Source: JAVKMO01 sp031539345 (GTDB taxonomy: Bacteria; Bacteroidota; Bacteroidia; Chitinophagales; Chitinophagaceae). From it: a stretch of 64,000 nt of DNA. Location: the NCBI GenBank assembly GCA_031539345.1, contig JAVKMO010000016.1, forward strand, positions 41,586 to 105,585, read 5' to 3'. The position numbers and the translations under genes are program-made. Positions 53,167 through 62,647 of this stretch are shown piece by piece. The number at the start of each line of letters is the position of its first letter. Within the stretch, counting starts at the first letter, position 1. Under the pieces are notes generated by a model that searched no databases, had not been told where the DNA came from, and saw only the letters and a list, made by a program, of their open reading frames with translations.

Positions 53167-53700
53167 TTATTTTAATTTACTTAATTCAAAAAGTTTATTT
53201 TTAAATTCGTTTATTCGCCCTGATAAACTATCTCCATTGTCTAATATATTTTTTGCTGGACTTGTAATTTCAAGTCGATCAAGTCTTGATTTAATAGCCA
53301 TTCTCCCATAAAAAAATCTCCATTTTTGAGCATTGATTTGTGAAGCGAACCATAATAACTCATTTACCGTCATTGAGAATTTTGGAACTAAAACTCTAAC
53401 AGAACTTCCTCCATTACCACGAGCCATAAAACGCCAAGGCTGAACATATGCTTGTCCAAAAGCTGTAACAGTTATTGCACCACAAGGAAATAACTCTTCC
53501 TCTTCTTCTGCTACAAGTCTGATTATGCTGTTTAATGTGTCACCACTTGAAATATAAGGGCAATTACCTTCGCTATAATTTTTTTCTCCCGAAGATTTTC
53601 CATTTAGTACATTAAAAAAATCTGATACCTTACCTTTTTTATTTAATGGAAATTTTGGTAGTTCTTGCCATTCTTCTGTAAAGTACTTCAAGTACTTCAT
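53167..53700 (-). CDS. half-size restriction specificity subunit (HsdS-like, single TRD)
   Basis: A 177-residue protein with one target recognition domain (KVSDFFNVLNGKSSGEKNYSEGNCPYISSGDTLN... to ...RLDRLEITSP) and one C-terminal helix (SGRINEFKNKLFELSKL). Classical HsdS is about 400 residues with two such units, so this one would have to act as a dimer. The ATG at 53700 lies 62 bp inside the preceding nuclease-methylase gene in another frame; only a TTG is available two codons earlier. Probably the DNA-recognition partner of that enzyme. Confidence 0.75.
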   Translation of the reverse strand: MKYLKYFTEEWQELPKFPLNKKGKVSDFFNVLNGKSSGEKNYSEGNCPYISSGDTLNSIIRLVAEEEEELFPCGAITVTAFGQAYVQPWRFMARGNGGSSVRVLVPKFSMTVNELLWFASQINAQKWRFFYGRMAIKSRLDRLEITSPAKNILDNGDSLSGRINEFKNKLFELSKLK

Positions 53701-55477
53701 CTGCAATTTCAGGAATAGCCGAAATTGCTTGGAACATTGATAAAATTAGTCTTTGTTCATTTGTTTCTAACTCTTGTGTTGTAAGTTTTGGTTGTGGTAG
53801 CCATTGTTGAGGGCTAAACTCCTGACCATCTAATATTTTGTCGCTTTGAATTATTGTTGCACAGTCTGAATTTATTTTTTTACCTTGTTTAAATAAATTA
53901 AACATATCAAAAATTTCTGGCAATTGACTTCCGCTTGTTTCAATACGCTTACCTTTTAATTTATCATAACCATCATTCCAAATCCTTCCCATAAAAACAT
54001 CATCTTTATTTCCTTGCGGTATATGAGCTTTCGCTATTAGAATTGAAGTTGGAGCTGCGGTAGGGTAAAAAAGTTCTTCAGGCAAACTTATTACGGCTAA
54101 TAGTGTATGGTTTTTTATAAATTTTCCTCTCCAAGTTGAATTATCATCATCTGCAAATATTCCTGCTTTAACAACAACTGCAATTAGCCCACCTGGTTCT
54201 AAAGCATCTAAAGCATTATCAATGAAATCTCTTTCAGGTTCGCCCTCTTGAGAAAAAGGTGGATTTAAGAATGCTCTACTAAATTGTCCTTTTACGGCAT
54301 TCATATTTGTTTTGTCAAAGCAATTACCATTTTCTATATGGCTTTTCCCATCTCCTCTAAAAAACATATTTAGTGTTGCTAAAGCCCAAACTGTTGGGTT
54401 TGTATCAAAACCATACATTGATTGCTTTATTTTTTCAATTGCTTTCGGTCCTTTTGCACTTGACATCATTTTGTCAAATGCAGCTACTAGAAAACCACCT
54501 GTTCCACTTGCTATATCAATTACTTTGTCTCCAAGTCTTGCTTCAATTAAATCAACGCAAAATTTAGTTATATGTCTTGGTGTAAATACTATACCTAAAG
54601 CATTATTGTCATACCCATATCTTAAAAATGCTTCATAAAAAAGTCCAAGAAAATCAGTGTCGGTTTGCAAAACCGAACGAATATTTAGCCTTTTTAAAAT
54701 GGAAATAATCCTTTGAATTTTAGGTGCTAACCTTTGATAGTCATTTCCTGTTAATTGTAAAGCGTCAAATAATTTTTGTTTCTTTTGCTTATCTAAATCT
54801 ACACTTTCCATTATTGCCTCTTTAACTAATTTGTTTAAAGAGGTTAATTCATTGCCACTTATAGTGTCTATTTCTCCTTGGTATAACGCTGTAACAATTG
54901 CACCAATTACTTTAGGTCTTAATGGTGCTTCAATTTTGGCTTGTCGTAATATTTTTGATAATTCAATTGCTGATTCTACAAATTCGGCACTACTTGGGAC
55001 AGAAACATTTGTAGTTGAATCGTCTGCTTGAATTGCTAATTCTGTTTCTTTTTTTGAAGGGATAGTCGTAAGTTCATAACCTCCTGATTTTAATTGCTCC
55101 CAATTTTTACCCTTTAAATATCTTACTTTTACGTGAAAGCCATTATCTTCTTCTCCTGCTACTCCGACTGCTATTTTTATAGAAAACTTTTTTGTTGCAT
55201 TAATTGTATTAGCATAGTCAACAGCTTCTTGTATAGATTGGTCAATTTTTTTTATATCATTTTTTGCCTCAATAACGATTGTTGGTTCTCCTTTGAAACA
55301 AACCAAAAAGTCAGGTCTTTCTTGACCTAATCGAATTGTAGGGAAGTGATTAACTATTTCTTGTTCTTCTAAAAAATCTCCACCTTTTGAAATATGATTA
55401 ATATCCCAACCTCTTTTATTGCTGATTGTTCTTACAAAGTATCTAGTTCTACTTTCTGAACGCTTTGTTTTTGCCAT
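53639..55477 (-). CDS. fused restriction nuclease-DNA methylase (BcgI-like/Type I HsdM-like)
   Basis: A 612-residue protein. Residues about 40-75 hold a PD-(D/E)xK nuclease motif (RPDFLVCFKGEPTIVIEAKN: PD, then E-x-K). The gamma-class N6-adenine methylase follows, with VIDIASGTGGFLVAAFD near 322 and AFLNPPFSQEGEPERDF near 407. This order, size and the separate S subunit gene next to it are those of BcgI-type (Type IIB) enzymes. An HsdM with an HsdR-type N-domain is the alternative. No separate HsdR helicase gene is present. Confidence 0.82.
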   Translation of the reverse strand: MAKTKRSESRTRYFVRTISNKRGWDINHISKGGDFLEEQEIVNHFPTIRLGQERPDFLVCFKGEPTIVIEAKNDIKKIDQSIQEAVDYANTINATKKFSIKIAVGVAGEEDNGFHVKVRYLKGKNWEQLKSGGYELTTIPSKKETELAIQADDSTTNVSVPSSAEFVESAIELSKILRQAKIEAPLRPKVIGAIVTALYQGEIDTISGNELTSLNKLVKEAIMESVDLDKQKKQKLFDALQLTGNDYQRLAPKIQRIISILKRLNIRSVLQTDTDFLGLFYEAFLRYGYDNNALGIVFTPRHITKFCVDLIEARLGDKVIDIASGTGGFLVAAFDKMMSSAKGPKAIEKIKQSMYGFDTNPTVWALATLNMFFRGDGKSHIENGNCFDKTNMNAVKGQFSRAFLNPPFSQEGEPERDFIDNALDALEPGGLIAVVVKAGIFADDDNSTWRGKFIKNHTLLAVISLPEELFYPTAAPTSILIAKAHIPQGNKDDVFMGRIWNDGYDKLKGKRIETSGSQLPEIFDMFNLFKQGKKINSDCATIIQSDKILDGQEFSPQQWLPQPKLTTQELETNEQRLILSMFQAISAIPEIADEVLEVLYRRMARTTKISIK

Positions 55478-55603
55478 TTATTATGATAGAAATTATTTGT
55501 TTATTAAGGGCGAAAAGTTACTATTTTAATTTTTGTTTATCACTCTTTAAGTGTTCAAATTTGTCTACTGTTGATAGTTTACACGGTCGCTCCTAGGTGT
55601 CGG

Positions 55604-55657
55604 CTAACTCGCTCATATACGATATAAAACTTCGTATATACGCCTGTATTTGGTTAG
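55604..55657. repeat. imperfect hairpin element
   Basis: Outer arms CTAAC (55604-55608) and GTTAG (55653-55657) enclose an inner 8-bp perfect stem ATATACGA (55615-55622) / TCGTATAT (55632-55639). It lies in the 651-bp gap upstream of the nuclease-methylase gene. It may be a mobile-element or recombination remnant, and could instead act as a regulatory hairpin. Confidence 0.45.
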
Positions 55658-55740
55658 ATATGCACAGTTTTGTTTCGCTTTTTATTAAAATCGAACATAA
55701 TAATTTTTCTTACAAATCGCCAAATGGTCTTTTAATTTGT

Positions 55741-55857
55741 TCAAACTAAGCCTGCCTGATTTAGTGCTTGTTTTAAATCGCTTTGTAAGCTTTTATCTGA
55801 ATATGGATTTTCCACTTCTTGCCCTTCAAACAAAACCGTTTTTGGTTGGTAACCATT
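55741..55857 (-). pseudogene. possible gene remnant (38-residue C-terminal fragment)
   Basis: On the minus strand an open stretch reads GYQPKTVLFEGQEVENPYSD then KSLQSDLKQALNQAGLV before a stop at 55741. It has protein-like composition, but a TGA lies immediately upstream and no start codon is in frame. It looks like the tail of a lost gene. The rest of the 55478-56128 gap shows no gene I can support. Confidence 0.3.
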
Positions 55858-56128
55858 TCAAATTAAAGGGATAAATGAAGTGCAAAAATGAGAGCGATTT
55901 TCAATTCTAATTCAAATAATGACGATTATAAATACGATCGCTTAGCCGAACAACGAATAATAAATAGCAGACTACTACAAAACAATTTTGTCCCGCTGAA
56001 TAACATTCAAACACAGCGATTTGCAACTCGCCCTAAAAAAGTTTTATTTGTCTTTTTTTAATGAAAATTAGTTGTTCTCGTTTTCATCCATATTTTTCTA
56101 TTCGATTTTTTGATTTTTATTTTACCCC

Positions 56129-58069
56129 ATGACCATTCAAATTACCCTAAAAGACGGTTCAAAAAAAACATTCCCGAAAGGCATTACGCCACTTGAAATT
56201 GCCCACAGCATTTCTCCTAACCTCGCCAAACAAGTGCTTATTGCAAAAGCACAAAACACTTTAATCGAAGTGCATACGCCCTTGCAACAAGACACGGCTT
56301 TGCAATTATTAACTTGGCAAGACGCAGAAGGCAAAAGCACGTTTTGGCATTCTTCGGCACATATTATGGCAGAAGCCTTACTGGCTTTTTTTCCTAATAC
56401 AAAACTCGGCATTGGGCCTGCGATAGAAAATGGTTTTTATTATGACGTTGATTTAGACGGCAAAACATTGAGCGAAGACGATATCAAAAAAATAGAAATA
56501 AAATTTTTGGAATTGTCTCAGCAAAACAATTCATTTCAAAAAGAGAATATTTCAAAAACACAAGCAATTGAATTTTTTACTCAAAAAAATGATCCTTACA
56601 AATTAGACTTGTTAGAAAATTTGCAAGACGGCAGTATTTCTTTTTATACACAAGGTGGATTTACCGATTTGTGCAAAGGTCCGCACATTCCGCATACGGG
56701 TTTTGTAAAGGCTTTTAAAATTTTAAATCTTGCTGGTGCCTATTGGCGTGGTGATGAAAAAAATAAAATGCTGACGCGTTTATACGCCACTTCTTTTCCA
56801 ACAGGAAAAGACTTGACGGCACATTTAACACTATTAGAAGAAGCAAAAAAAAGAGACCACAGAAAGCTGGGAAAGGAATTAGAGTTATTTGCTTTTTCAG
56901 AAAAAGTGGGCATGGGCTTGCCGTTGTGGCTACCAAAAGGTGCTATACTACGAGACACATTGCAACAATTTTTACAACGCAAACAAATTCAAGCGGGTTA
57001 TAGCCCTGTGATTACGCCACATATTGGACATAAAGAATTATATGTTACTTCTGGGCATTATGAAAAATATGGCAAGGATAGTTTTCAGCCAATTCAAACG
57101 CCACATGAGGGGGAAACGTTTTTTCTCAAACCAATGAACTGTCCACATCATTGCGAAATTTACAAAACACAACCTCGTTCATATAAAGATTTGCCTTTGC
57201 GTTTGGCAGAATTTGGCACCGTATATCGTTACGAACAACACGGCGAACTGCACGGTTTGACACGTGTGCGTGGCTTTACACAAGACGATGCCCATTTGTT
57301 TTGTCGCCCCGATCAAGTCAAAGAAGAGTTTTGTAAGGTGATTGACCTTGTCTTATTTGTTTTTAAAAGTATTGGATTTACTGATTATGTCGCTCAAATT
57401 TCATTGAGAGACAAGGACGATAAAGCAAAATATATTGGCACAGAAGAAAATTGGCTACTGGCGGAAAGGGCCATTGTAGAAGCCGCTGAAGAAAAAAATC
57501 TACAAACAGTTATTGAATATGGCGAAGCTGCTTTTTATGGTCCTAAATTAGATTTTATTGTACGTGATGCGATTGGCAGAAAATGGCAATTAGGCACAAT
57601 ACAAGTCGATTACAATTTGCCAGAAAGATTTGCCCTAGAATATACCGATGCAGACAACACAAAAAAAAGACCGGTCATGATTCACCGTGCGCCATTTGGT
57701 TCTATGGAACGTTTTGTCGCTTTACTCATTGAGCATTGTGCTGGAAAATTTCCTTTCTGGTTAGCCCCGACACAAATTACGGTACTTCCTATTTCTGATA
57801 AATTTATTCCGTATGCCCAATCGCTCATGCAAGAATTATTAAACCAAAATTATCGTGCAGTATGTGATGAGCGGAATGAAAAAATTGGAAAAAAAATTCG
57901 TGATGCAGAAATGCAAAAAGTGCCTTATATGTTTGTTGTAGGAGAAAAAGAAGTAGAACAAAATGTTGTCTCTGTTCGACAACATGGCAAAGGAGATTTA
58001 GGACAACTTAGCTTAACGGCATTTGTTGCTCACCTCAAAGAAGAGAATGCAAATCCACAAAATGGTTAG
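56129..58069 (+). CDS. thrS: threonyl-tRNA synthetase
   Basis: A 646-residue class II synthetase. The N-terminal TGS domain (residues about 1-60), the editing domain with HSSAHIMAEALLAFFP near 73, and the catalytic core with MNCPHHCEIYKTQPRSYKDLPLRLAEFGTVYRYE near 332 (zinc-binding Cys) and RAPFGSMERFVALLIEHCAG near 518 are all present, followed by the anticodon-binding domain. It marks the return to core genes after the accessory region. Confidence 0.97.
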   Translation: MTIQITLKDGSKKTFPKGITPLEIAHSISPNLAKQVLIAKAQNTLIEVHTPLQQDTALQLLTWQDAEGKSTFWHSSAHIMAEALLAFFPNTKLGIGPAIENGFYYDVDLDGKTLSEDDIKKIEIKFLELSQQNNSFQKENISKTQAIEFFTQKNDPYKLDLLENLQDGSISFYTQGGFTDLCKGPHIPHTGFVKAFKILNLAGAYWRGDEKNKMLTRLYATSFPTGKDLTAHLTLLEEAKKRDHRKLGKELELFAFSEKVGMGLPLWLPKGAILRDTLQQFLQRKQIQAGYSPVITPHIGHKELYVTSGHYEKYGKDSFQPIQTPHEGETFFLKPMNCPHHCEIYKTQPRSYKDLPLRLAEFGTVYRYEQHGELHGLTRVRGFTQDDAHLFCRPDQVKEEFCKVIDLVLFVFKSIGFTDYVAQISLRDKDDKAKYIGTEENWLLAERAIVEAAEEKNLQTVIEYGEAAFYGPKLDFIVRDAIGRKWQLGTIQVDYNLPERFALEYTDADNTKKRPVMIHRAPFGSMERFVALLIEHCAGKFPFWLAPTQITVLPISDKFIPYAQSLMQELLNQNYRAVCDERNEKIGKKIRDAEMQKVPYMFVVGEKEVEQNVVSVRQHGKGDLGQLSLTAFVAHLKEENANPQNG

Positions 58070-58099
58070 TTATAGGCGAGAGTAAAAAGAGGGCGTGTT

Positions 58100-58744
58100 T
58101 TATTTTTGTGTTTGCATTTTTATTTTAATTGATGCAATCCAAACGGCTAATAATGTCCAGCCAATAATGGCAGGATAAAACACAATGCGCATTCTGTAAT
58201 CAATGTCGCCGGTATTTAAAGCCGGATTGCCCATTCCGCCGGGATGTAAACTTTCTACTAAGCGTGGCAAAATCCATACTGTTGGAAAAAGCATAGCGAA
58301 AGAAAAGATATTGTAAACGGCCGAAATTTTTGCTCTCAATTTTGGTTGGTCTGTTGATTGACGCAAAATTAAATAGGCGGCATAAATGAGCAACGCAATT
58401 GCTGCACCAAGTTGCTTTGGGTCATTGCTCCAAAATTCTCCCCAAGTAAATTTTGCCCATACAGCACCAGTAACAATGCCTAATACCCCCAATAAAAATC
58501 CAACTTCTGCATAGGCGGCAGACACAAGGTCTTGGTGCATTTCTGTTGTCCGTAAATATTTAATGGCACGAATAACCGATATCAAAAAGCATACCATCAT
58601 CGCCATCCACATGCAAACATGAAAATATAAATTGCGAATGCTTTGTTCTAAAATGGGCAACTGTGGCACATTGCCTAAAAAGCCATACACAATTGTGTTG
58701 ATGAGCAAAATGACCGCTAAAAATTTCCACCAATTTTTTTTCAT
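58100..58744 (-). CDS. ccmC: heme exporter/cytochrome c maturation protein CcmC
   Basis: A 214-residue membrane protein with six helices, handling heme for attachment to c-type cytochromes. The periplasmic Trp-rich heme motif appears as AKFTWGEFWSNDPKQLGAAIALLIY near residue 105, the form I associate with Bacteroidota. External His residues in YFHVCMWMAMMV and ESLHPGG could be heme ligands. It starts 23 bp after ccmB ends and is convergent with thrS. Confidence 0.88.
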   Translation of the reverse strand: MKKNWWKFLAVILLINTIVYGFLGNVPQLPILEQSIRNLYFHVCMWMAMMVCFLISVIRAIKYLRTTEMHQDLVSAAYAEVGFLLGVLGIVTGAVWAKFTWGEFWSNDPKQLGAAIALLIYAAYLILRQSTDQPKLRAKISAVYNIFSFAMLFPTVWILPRLVESLHPGGMGNPALNTGDIDYRMRIVFYPAIIGWTLLAVWIASIKIKMQTQK

Positions 58745-58767
58745 AGTTTTTTTTTAAGATGATGCAA

Positions 58768-59430
58768 TTATTCTTTCCATAAAAAGGGATATAAAATAAC
58801 GGCTAAAAGAATATTGAGAACGTCAAGCAAAATAAGTAAACTCAAGGTAATTAAAAATGTATTGGTAATGTCTTTGCTAAAAATGCTGTCGGTTAATTTG
58901 TCTATCAACATAATTTGTGGAATGACTAAAGGAAAACCGAGTATGGCAACAAAGGCTGCGTTTTGTTTTGCCTTTGCACTTACGGCACTTAAAAAAGTAA
59001 AAATATTGCTAAATCCAATTCCGCCAAACACACTCAACAATAAATATGGCAACAGGGAAATTTCTGGCACGCCAAGAAAAAACAAAAAAATAAAAAAGTT
59101 GATACAGGTAAAAACAATCACTAAAGCAACGTTATAAAATAACTTTGCAAGAATAAATTGTTGTGGTGCAACAAATACATAAAAAAAGTTCAACGACTCT
59201 TGACGCTCTGCTAAAAAACTTTTACTCACGGCGTTAAGAATGACAAAAATTTGCGTAACCCAAAACAAGGCATTCCATACTGCATCGTCTGGTTTTCCCA
59301 AAGTTACATACAACAAAAAAACGGTTGCAAACACATAAATCAACGTACTAAAAAAAATATGACTTTGTTGATATTCAACTCGCCATTCTTTAATCAAAAA
59401 ATGTTTGATTTCTTTTATTCGTTGTTGCAT
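58768..59430 (-). CDS. ccmB: heme exporter membrane protein CcmB
   Basis: A 220-residue six-helix permease, the usual CcmB length, working with the ATPase CcmA (not in the window) and CcmC. The start at ATG 59430 (MQQRIKEIKHFLIKEWRVEYQ) is preferred: the frame reaches 59475 but that would overlap asnS. The QQFILAKLFYNVALVIVF and LPYLLLSVFGGIGFSNIFTF segments fit the family. It begins 1 bp after the asnS stop. Confidence 0.87.
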   Translation of the reverse strand: MQQRIKEIKHFLIKEWRVEYQQSHIFFSTLIYVFATVFLLYVTLGKPDDAVWNALFWVTQIFVILNAVSKSFLAERQESLNFFYVFVAPQQFILAKLFYNVALVIVFTCINFFIFLFFLGVPEISLLPYLLLSVFGGIGFSNIFTFLSAVSAKAKQNAAFVAILGFPLVIPQIMLIDKLTDSIFSKDITNTFLITLSLLILLDVLNILLAVILYPFLWKE

Positions 59431-59431
59431 T

Positions 59432-60868
59432 TTAAAACTCTGCGTTTTTTGGCGTGCGAGGAAAAGCAATGACATCTCTAATATTTGTCATGCCTGTTAC
59501 AAATAAAACGAGGCGCTCAAAACCCAATCCAAAGCCAGCATGAATACAAGACCCAAAACGCCTTGTATCTAAATACCAAGACATGGCTTCAACGGGCAAG
59601 TGCATTTCTTTCATGCGAGTTTCTAACTGCGTCAAGCGTTCTTCTCTTTGTGAGCCGCCGATAATTTCTCCAATGCCAGGAAACAAAACGTCCATTGCAC
59701 GAACTGTTTTTCCGTCATCATTTTGACGCATATAAAACGCTTTAATGGCTTTAGGATAATTGTTGAGAATGACTGGTTTTTTAAAGTGTTTTTCTACTAA
59801 ATATCTTTCGTGTTCACTTTGCAAATCAATGCCCCATTCTACAGGATATTTAAATTTTTTCTTTTTGTAATGGTCAGAGTTTTTTAAAATGTCGATGGCT
59901 TCGGTATAGCTAATGCGTTCAAAAGAAGTTGTGCAACAAAAATTGATTTTGTCTATCAACCCCATGCTTTGGCGTTCTTGTTGTGGCTTTTGTTTTTCTT
60001 CTTCTTCGAGGCGTTGATTTAAAAAGGCAAGGTCTTCTTTGCAATGCGTCAAAGCATATTGCAATAAATATTGTAGCATACTTTCTGCCAAATTCATGTT
60101 GTCTTCTAAATCACAAAACGCCATTTCTGGTTCTATCATCCAAAATTCTGCAAGGTGGCGTGCTGTATTAGAATTTTCTGCACGAAAAGTTGGACCAAAG
60201 GTGTAAATTTCGCTGAGTGCCATTGCTCCTAATTCTCCTTCTAATTGGCCACTCACGGTCAGGTTGGTTGCTTTACCAAAAAAGTCTTCAGAGAAATCAA
60301 TTTCATTGTTGGTGTTTTTCGGTATTTGAGCCAAAGGCAACGTCGTTACTTGAAACATTTCTCCTGCCCCTTCGGCATCAGACGCTGTAATAATAGGCGT
60401 GTGCAAATAGACAAAACCGCGTTCGTTAAAAAATTGATGAACCGCAAAAGCAAGAGCATGGCGGATTCTAAAAATGGCACTAAATGTATTTGTTCTAAAT
60501 CGCAAATGAGCAATTTCACGCAAAAATTCAAGGCTATGTTTTTTGGGTTGAAGGGGATATTTTTCGGCATCAGCATCTCCTAAAATTTCTATGCTGTGAG
60601 CCAACATTTCAAGGCTCTGCCCTTTTCCTAAAGAGGCTTTAATTTCTCCTTTGGCGGCGATGCACGCTCCTGTTGTTAATCGTTTTAAAGTTGTTTCTTC
60701 CATCTGTTCAAAAGGCACGACAATTTGAAAGTTGGCAATTGTTGATCCATCATTAAGTGCAATAAATTGATTGTTGCGAAAAGTGCGCACCCAGCCCATT
60801 ATTTTTTTGTCTGTGCCAATAATTTGTTGGTCTAAAATGGTTTTGATTTTTAATCTGTCGTTGTACAT
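59432..60868 (-). CDS. asnS: asparaginyl-tRNA synthetase
   Basis: A 478-residue class IIb synthetase. The N-terminal OB-fold domain (IMGWVRTFRNNQFIALNDGS) is followed by the catalytic core with FFGKATNLTVSGQLEGELGAMALSEIYTFGPTFRAENSNTARHLAEFWMIEPEMAF near 205-260 and GFGLGFERLVLFVTGMTNIRDVIAFPRTP at the end. The start at 60868 (MYNDRLKIKTIL) is the family's normal N-terminus; a longer frame to 60994 would add 42 unlikely residues. Confidence 0.96.
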   Translation of the reverse strand: MYNDRLKIKTILDQQIIGTDKKIMGWVRTFRNNQFIALNDGSTIANFQIVVPFEQMEETTLKRLTTGACIAAKGEIKASLGKGQSLEMLAHSIEILGDADAEKYPLQPKKHSLEFLREIAHLRFRTNTFSAIFRIRHALAFAVHQFFNERGFVYLHTPIITASDAEGAGEMFQVTTLPLAQIPKNTNNEIDFSEDFFGKATNLTVSGQLEGELGAMALSEIYTFGPTFRAENSNTARHLAEFWMIEPEMAFCDLEDNMNLAESMLQYLLQYALTHCKEDLAFLNQRLEEEEKQKPQQERQSMGLIDKINFCCTTSFERISYTEAIDILKNSDHYKKKKFKYPVEWGIDLQSEHERYLVEKHFKKPVILNNYPKAIKAFYMRQNDDGKTVRAMDVLFPGIGEIIGGSQREERLTQLETRMKEMHLPVEAMSWYLDTRRFGSCIHAGFGLGFERLVLFVTGMTNIRDVIAFPRTPKNAEF

Positions 60869-61087
60869 AATAAAAATAGAAATGAAAAAATTCGATGCCG
60901 AATGTATGCTTAAAAAACGCTTCAACAAAAGGTTTCGGTTTTGAGGTATTTGAGTTTTTAGAAGGAATGAGTTTTTGTTTTTTACCCCTGTCAAATTTGC
61001 CGCAATGCAAGGAGTATGATAATTTATTATAGCGTAATTTTTATTTATACATCAAAACAATAGCTTCGGCTACAAAATTATTTTACC

Positions 61088-62647
61088 ATGAGCGACAAAA
61101 CAAAAGAATACAAAAACGATAGCGACATTGTTATCCACCCTCTTTACAACGAAGCCCCGCCTGTGTTAGAAAATCCTGGTGTCTTTCCTTTTACACGAGG
61201 CATTCACCCAACAATGTATCAAGACAAGTTGTGGACAATGCGACAATATGCAGGCTTTAGCACGGCGGAAGAAAGTAACAAGCGTTATCATTATTTATTG
61301 CAACAAGGCGTTATGGGGTTGAGCGTTGCATTTGATTTGCCGACACAAATTGGTTATGATAGTAGCCACGCCCTTGCAGAAGGAGAAGTGGGGAAAGTGG
61401 GCGTTGCGATTGACTCTTTGAAAGACATTCAAACTTTATTTAAAGGTATCGAGTTAGAAAAAGTAACAACGTCGATGACGATTAACTCTACGGCATTCAT
61501 TTTATTGGCACAGTATGTTGCAGAAGCAAAAAAACAAAATGCTGATTTGAAAAAAATTTCTGGCACAATTCAAAACGACATTTTAAAAGAATACGCCGCA
61601 CGAGGAACGTATATTTATCCGCCCAAACCTTCGATGAAAATTATCACAGACATTTTTGAATGGTGTGCAAAAGAAGTTCCTAAGTGGAACACAATTTCTA
61701 TTTCTGGTTATCATATTAGAGAGGCTGGGAGCACGGCAGTTCAAGAAATTGCGTTTACATTATCCAACGGAAAGGCGTACGTAAAAGCGGCAATAGAAAA
61801 GGGTTTAGATATCAATCAATTTGGCAAACGGTTGTCTTTTTTCTTTAATGCTCACAATGATTTTTTTGAAGAGATAGCAAAGTTTCGTGCGGCAAGAAAA
61901 ATGTGGGCAAACATGATGAAAGAAATGGGTGCGACAGATGAAAAAGCAATGATGCTTCGCTTTCATACACAAACCGGTGGAAGCACTTTGACCGCACAAG
62001 AACCTTACAATAATATTGCTCGTGTGGCAGTACAAACAATGGCTTCTGTGCTTGGCGGGACACAATCTTTACACACGAACGGATTTGATGAAGCACTTGG
62101 ATTGCCCACAGAACACGCCGCAAAAATTGCGTTGCGAACGCAACAAATTGTTGCTTATGAAAGTGGCATTGTTGCAACCGCTGACCCACTCGCAGGGTCG
62201 TATTACGTAGAAACATTAACCCAACAGATAGAAGAAAAAAGCTGGGAACTCATCAAAAAAATTGATGCCTACGGGGGCAGTGTAAACGCAATAGAAGAGG
62301 CGTATATTCAAGACGAAATTGCAAAAAGTGCCTACATCTATCAGAAAAAAATTGAGTCGAAAGAAAAAATTATTGTAAGCGTCAATCAATTTAAAGATAG
62401 TGACAATGCAACAAAAATTCCTTTGTTAAAAATTGACGACAGCATTCGCAAAGTGCAAATAGAAAAATTGGAACATCTTAAATCAACCCGCAACAATGTT
62501 GCTGTACAACAACTTTTAGAAACGCTAAGGTCGTCTTGTGTCGAAAACAAAAACATTATGCCGACTGTATTAAGTGCCGTAGAAGAATATGCAACACTCG
62601 GAGAAATTGCTGACGTTTTACGCAAAGTATATGGAGAATATAAATAA
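61088..62647 (+). CDS. methylmalonyl-CoA mutase catalytic subunit (no B12-binding domain)
   Basis: A 519-residue TIM-barrel subunit interconverting methylmalonyl-CoA and succinyl-CoA with adenosylcobalamin. PFTRGIHPTMYQDKLWTMRQYAGFSTAEES opens the barrel. The Tyr of RQYAGFST and the Arg of AARGTYIYPP (37 residues before the His of SGYHIREAGST) correspond to Tyr89, Arg207 and His244 of the Propionibacterium enzyme, favouring methylmalonyl-CoA over isobutyryl-CoA. The roughly 130-residue B12-binding domain is absent and must come from a separate gene elsewhere. Confidence 0.9.
   Translation: MSDKTKEYKNDSDIVIHPLYNEAPPVLENPGVFPFTRGIHPTMYQDKLWTMRQYAGFSTAEESNKRYHYLLQQGVMGLSVAFDLPTQIGYDSSHALAEGEVGKVGVAIDSLKDIQTLFKGIELEKVTTSMTINSTAFILLAQYVAEAKKQNADLKKISGTIQNDILKEYAARGTYIYPPKPSMKIITDIFEWCAKEVPKWNTISISGYHIREAGSTAVQEIAFTLSNGKAYVKAAIEKGLDINQFGKRLSFFFNAHNDFFEEIAKFRAARKMWANMMKEMGATDEKAMMLRFHTQTGGSTLTAQEPYNNIARVAVQTMASVLGGTQSLHTNGFDEALGLPTEHAAKIALRTQQIVAYESGIVATADPLAGSYYVETLTQQIEEKSWELIKKIDAYGGSVNAIEEAYIQDEIAKSAYIYQKKIESKEKIIVSVNQFKDSDNATKIPLLKIDDSIRKVQIEKLEHLKSTRNNVAVQQLLETLRSSCVENKNIMPTVLSAVEEYATLGEIADVLRKVYGEYK

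Noticed and set aside
55615..55639. loxP-like half site (ACTTCGTATA)
   Set aside because: The arms point outward compared with loxP, the spacer does not fit, and no Cre-type gene is near. It is better seen as a small hairpin.
55888..56061. 57-codon open frame before thrS
   Set aside because: Composition is Asn/Arg-rich without any domain, signal or neighbour support, and it lies in decayed DNA; chance is more likely.
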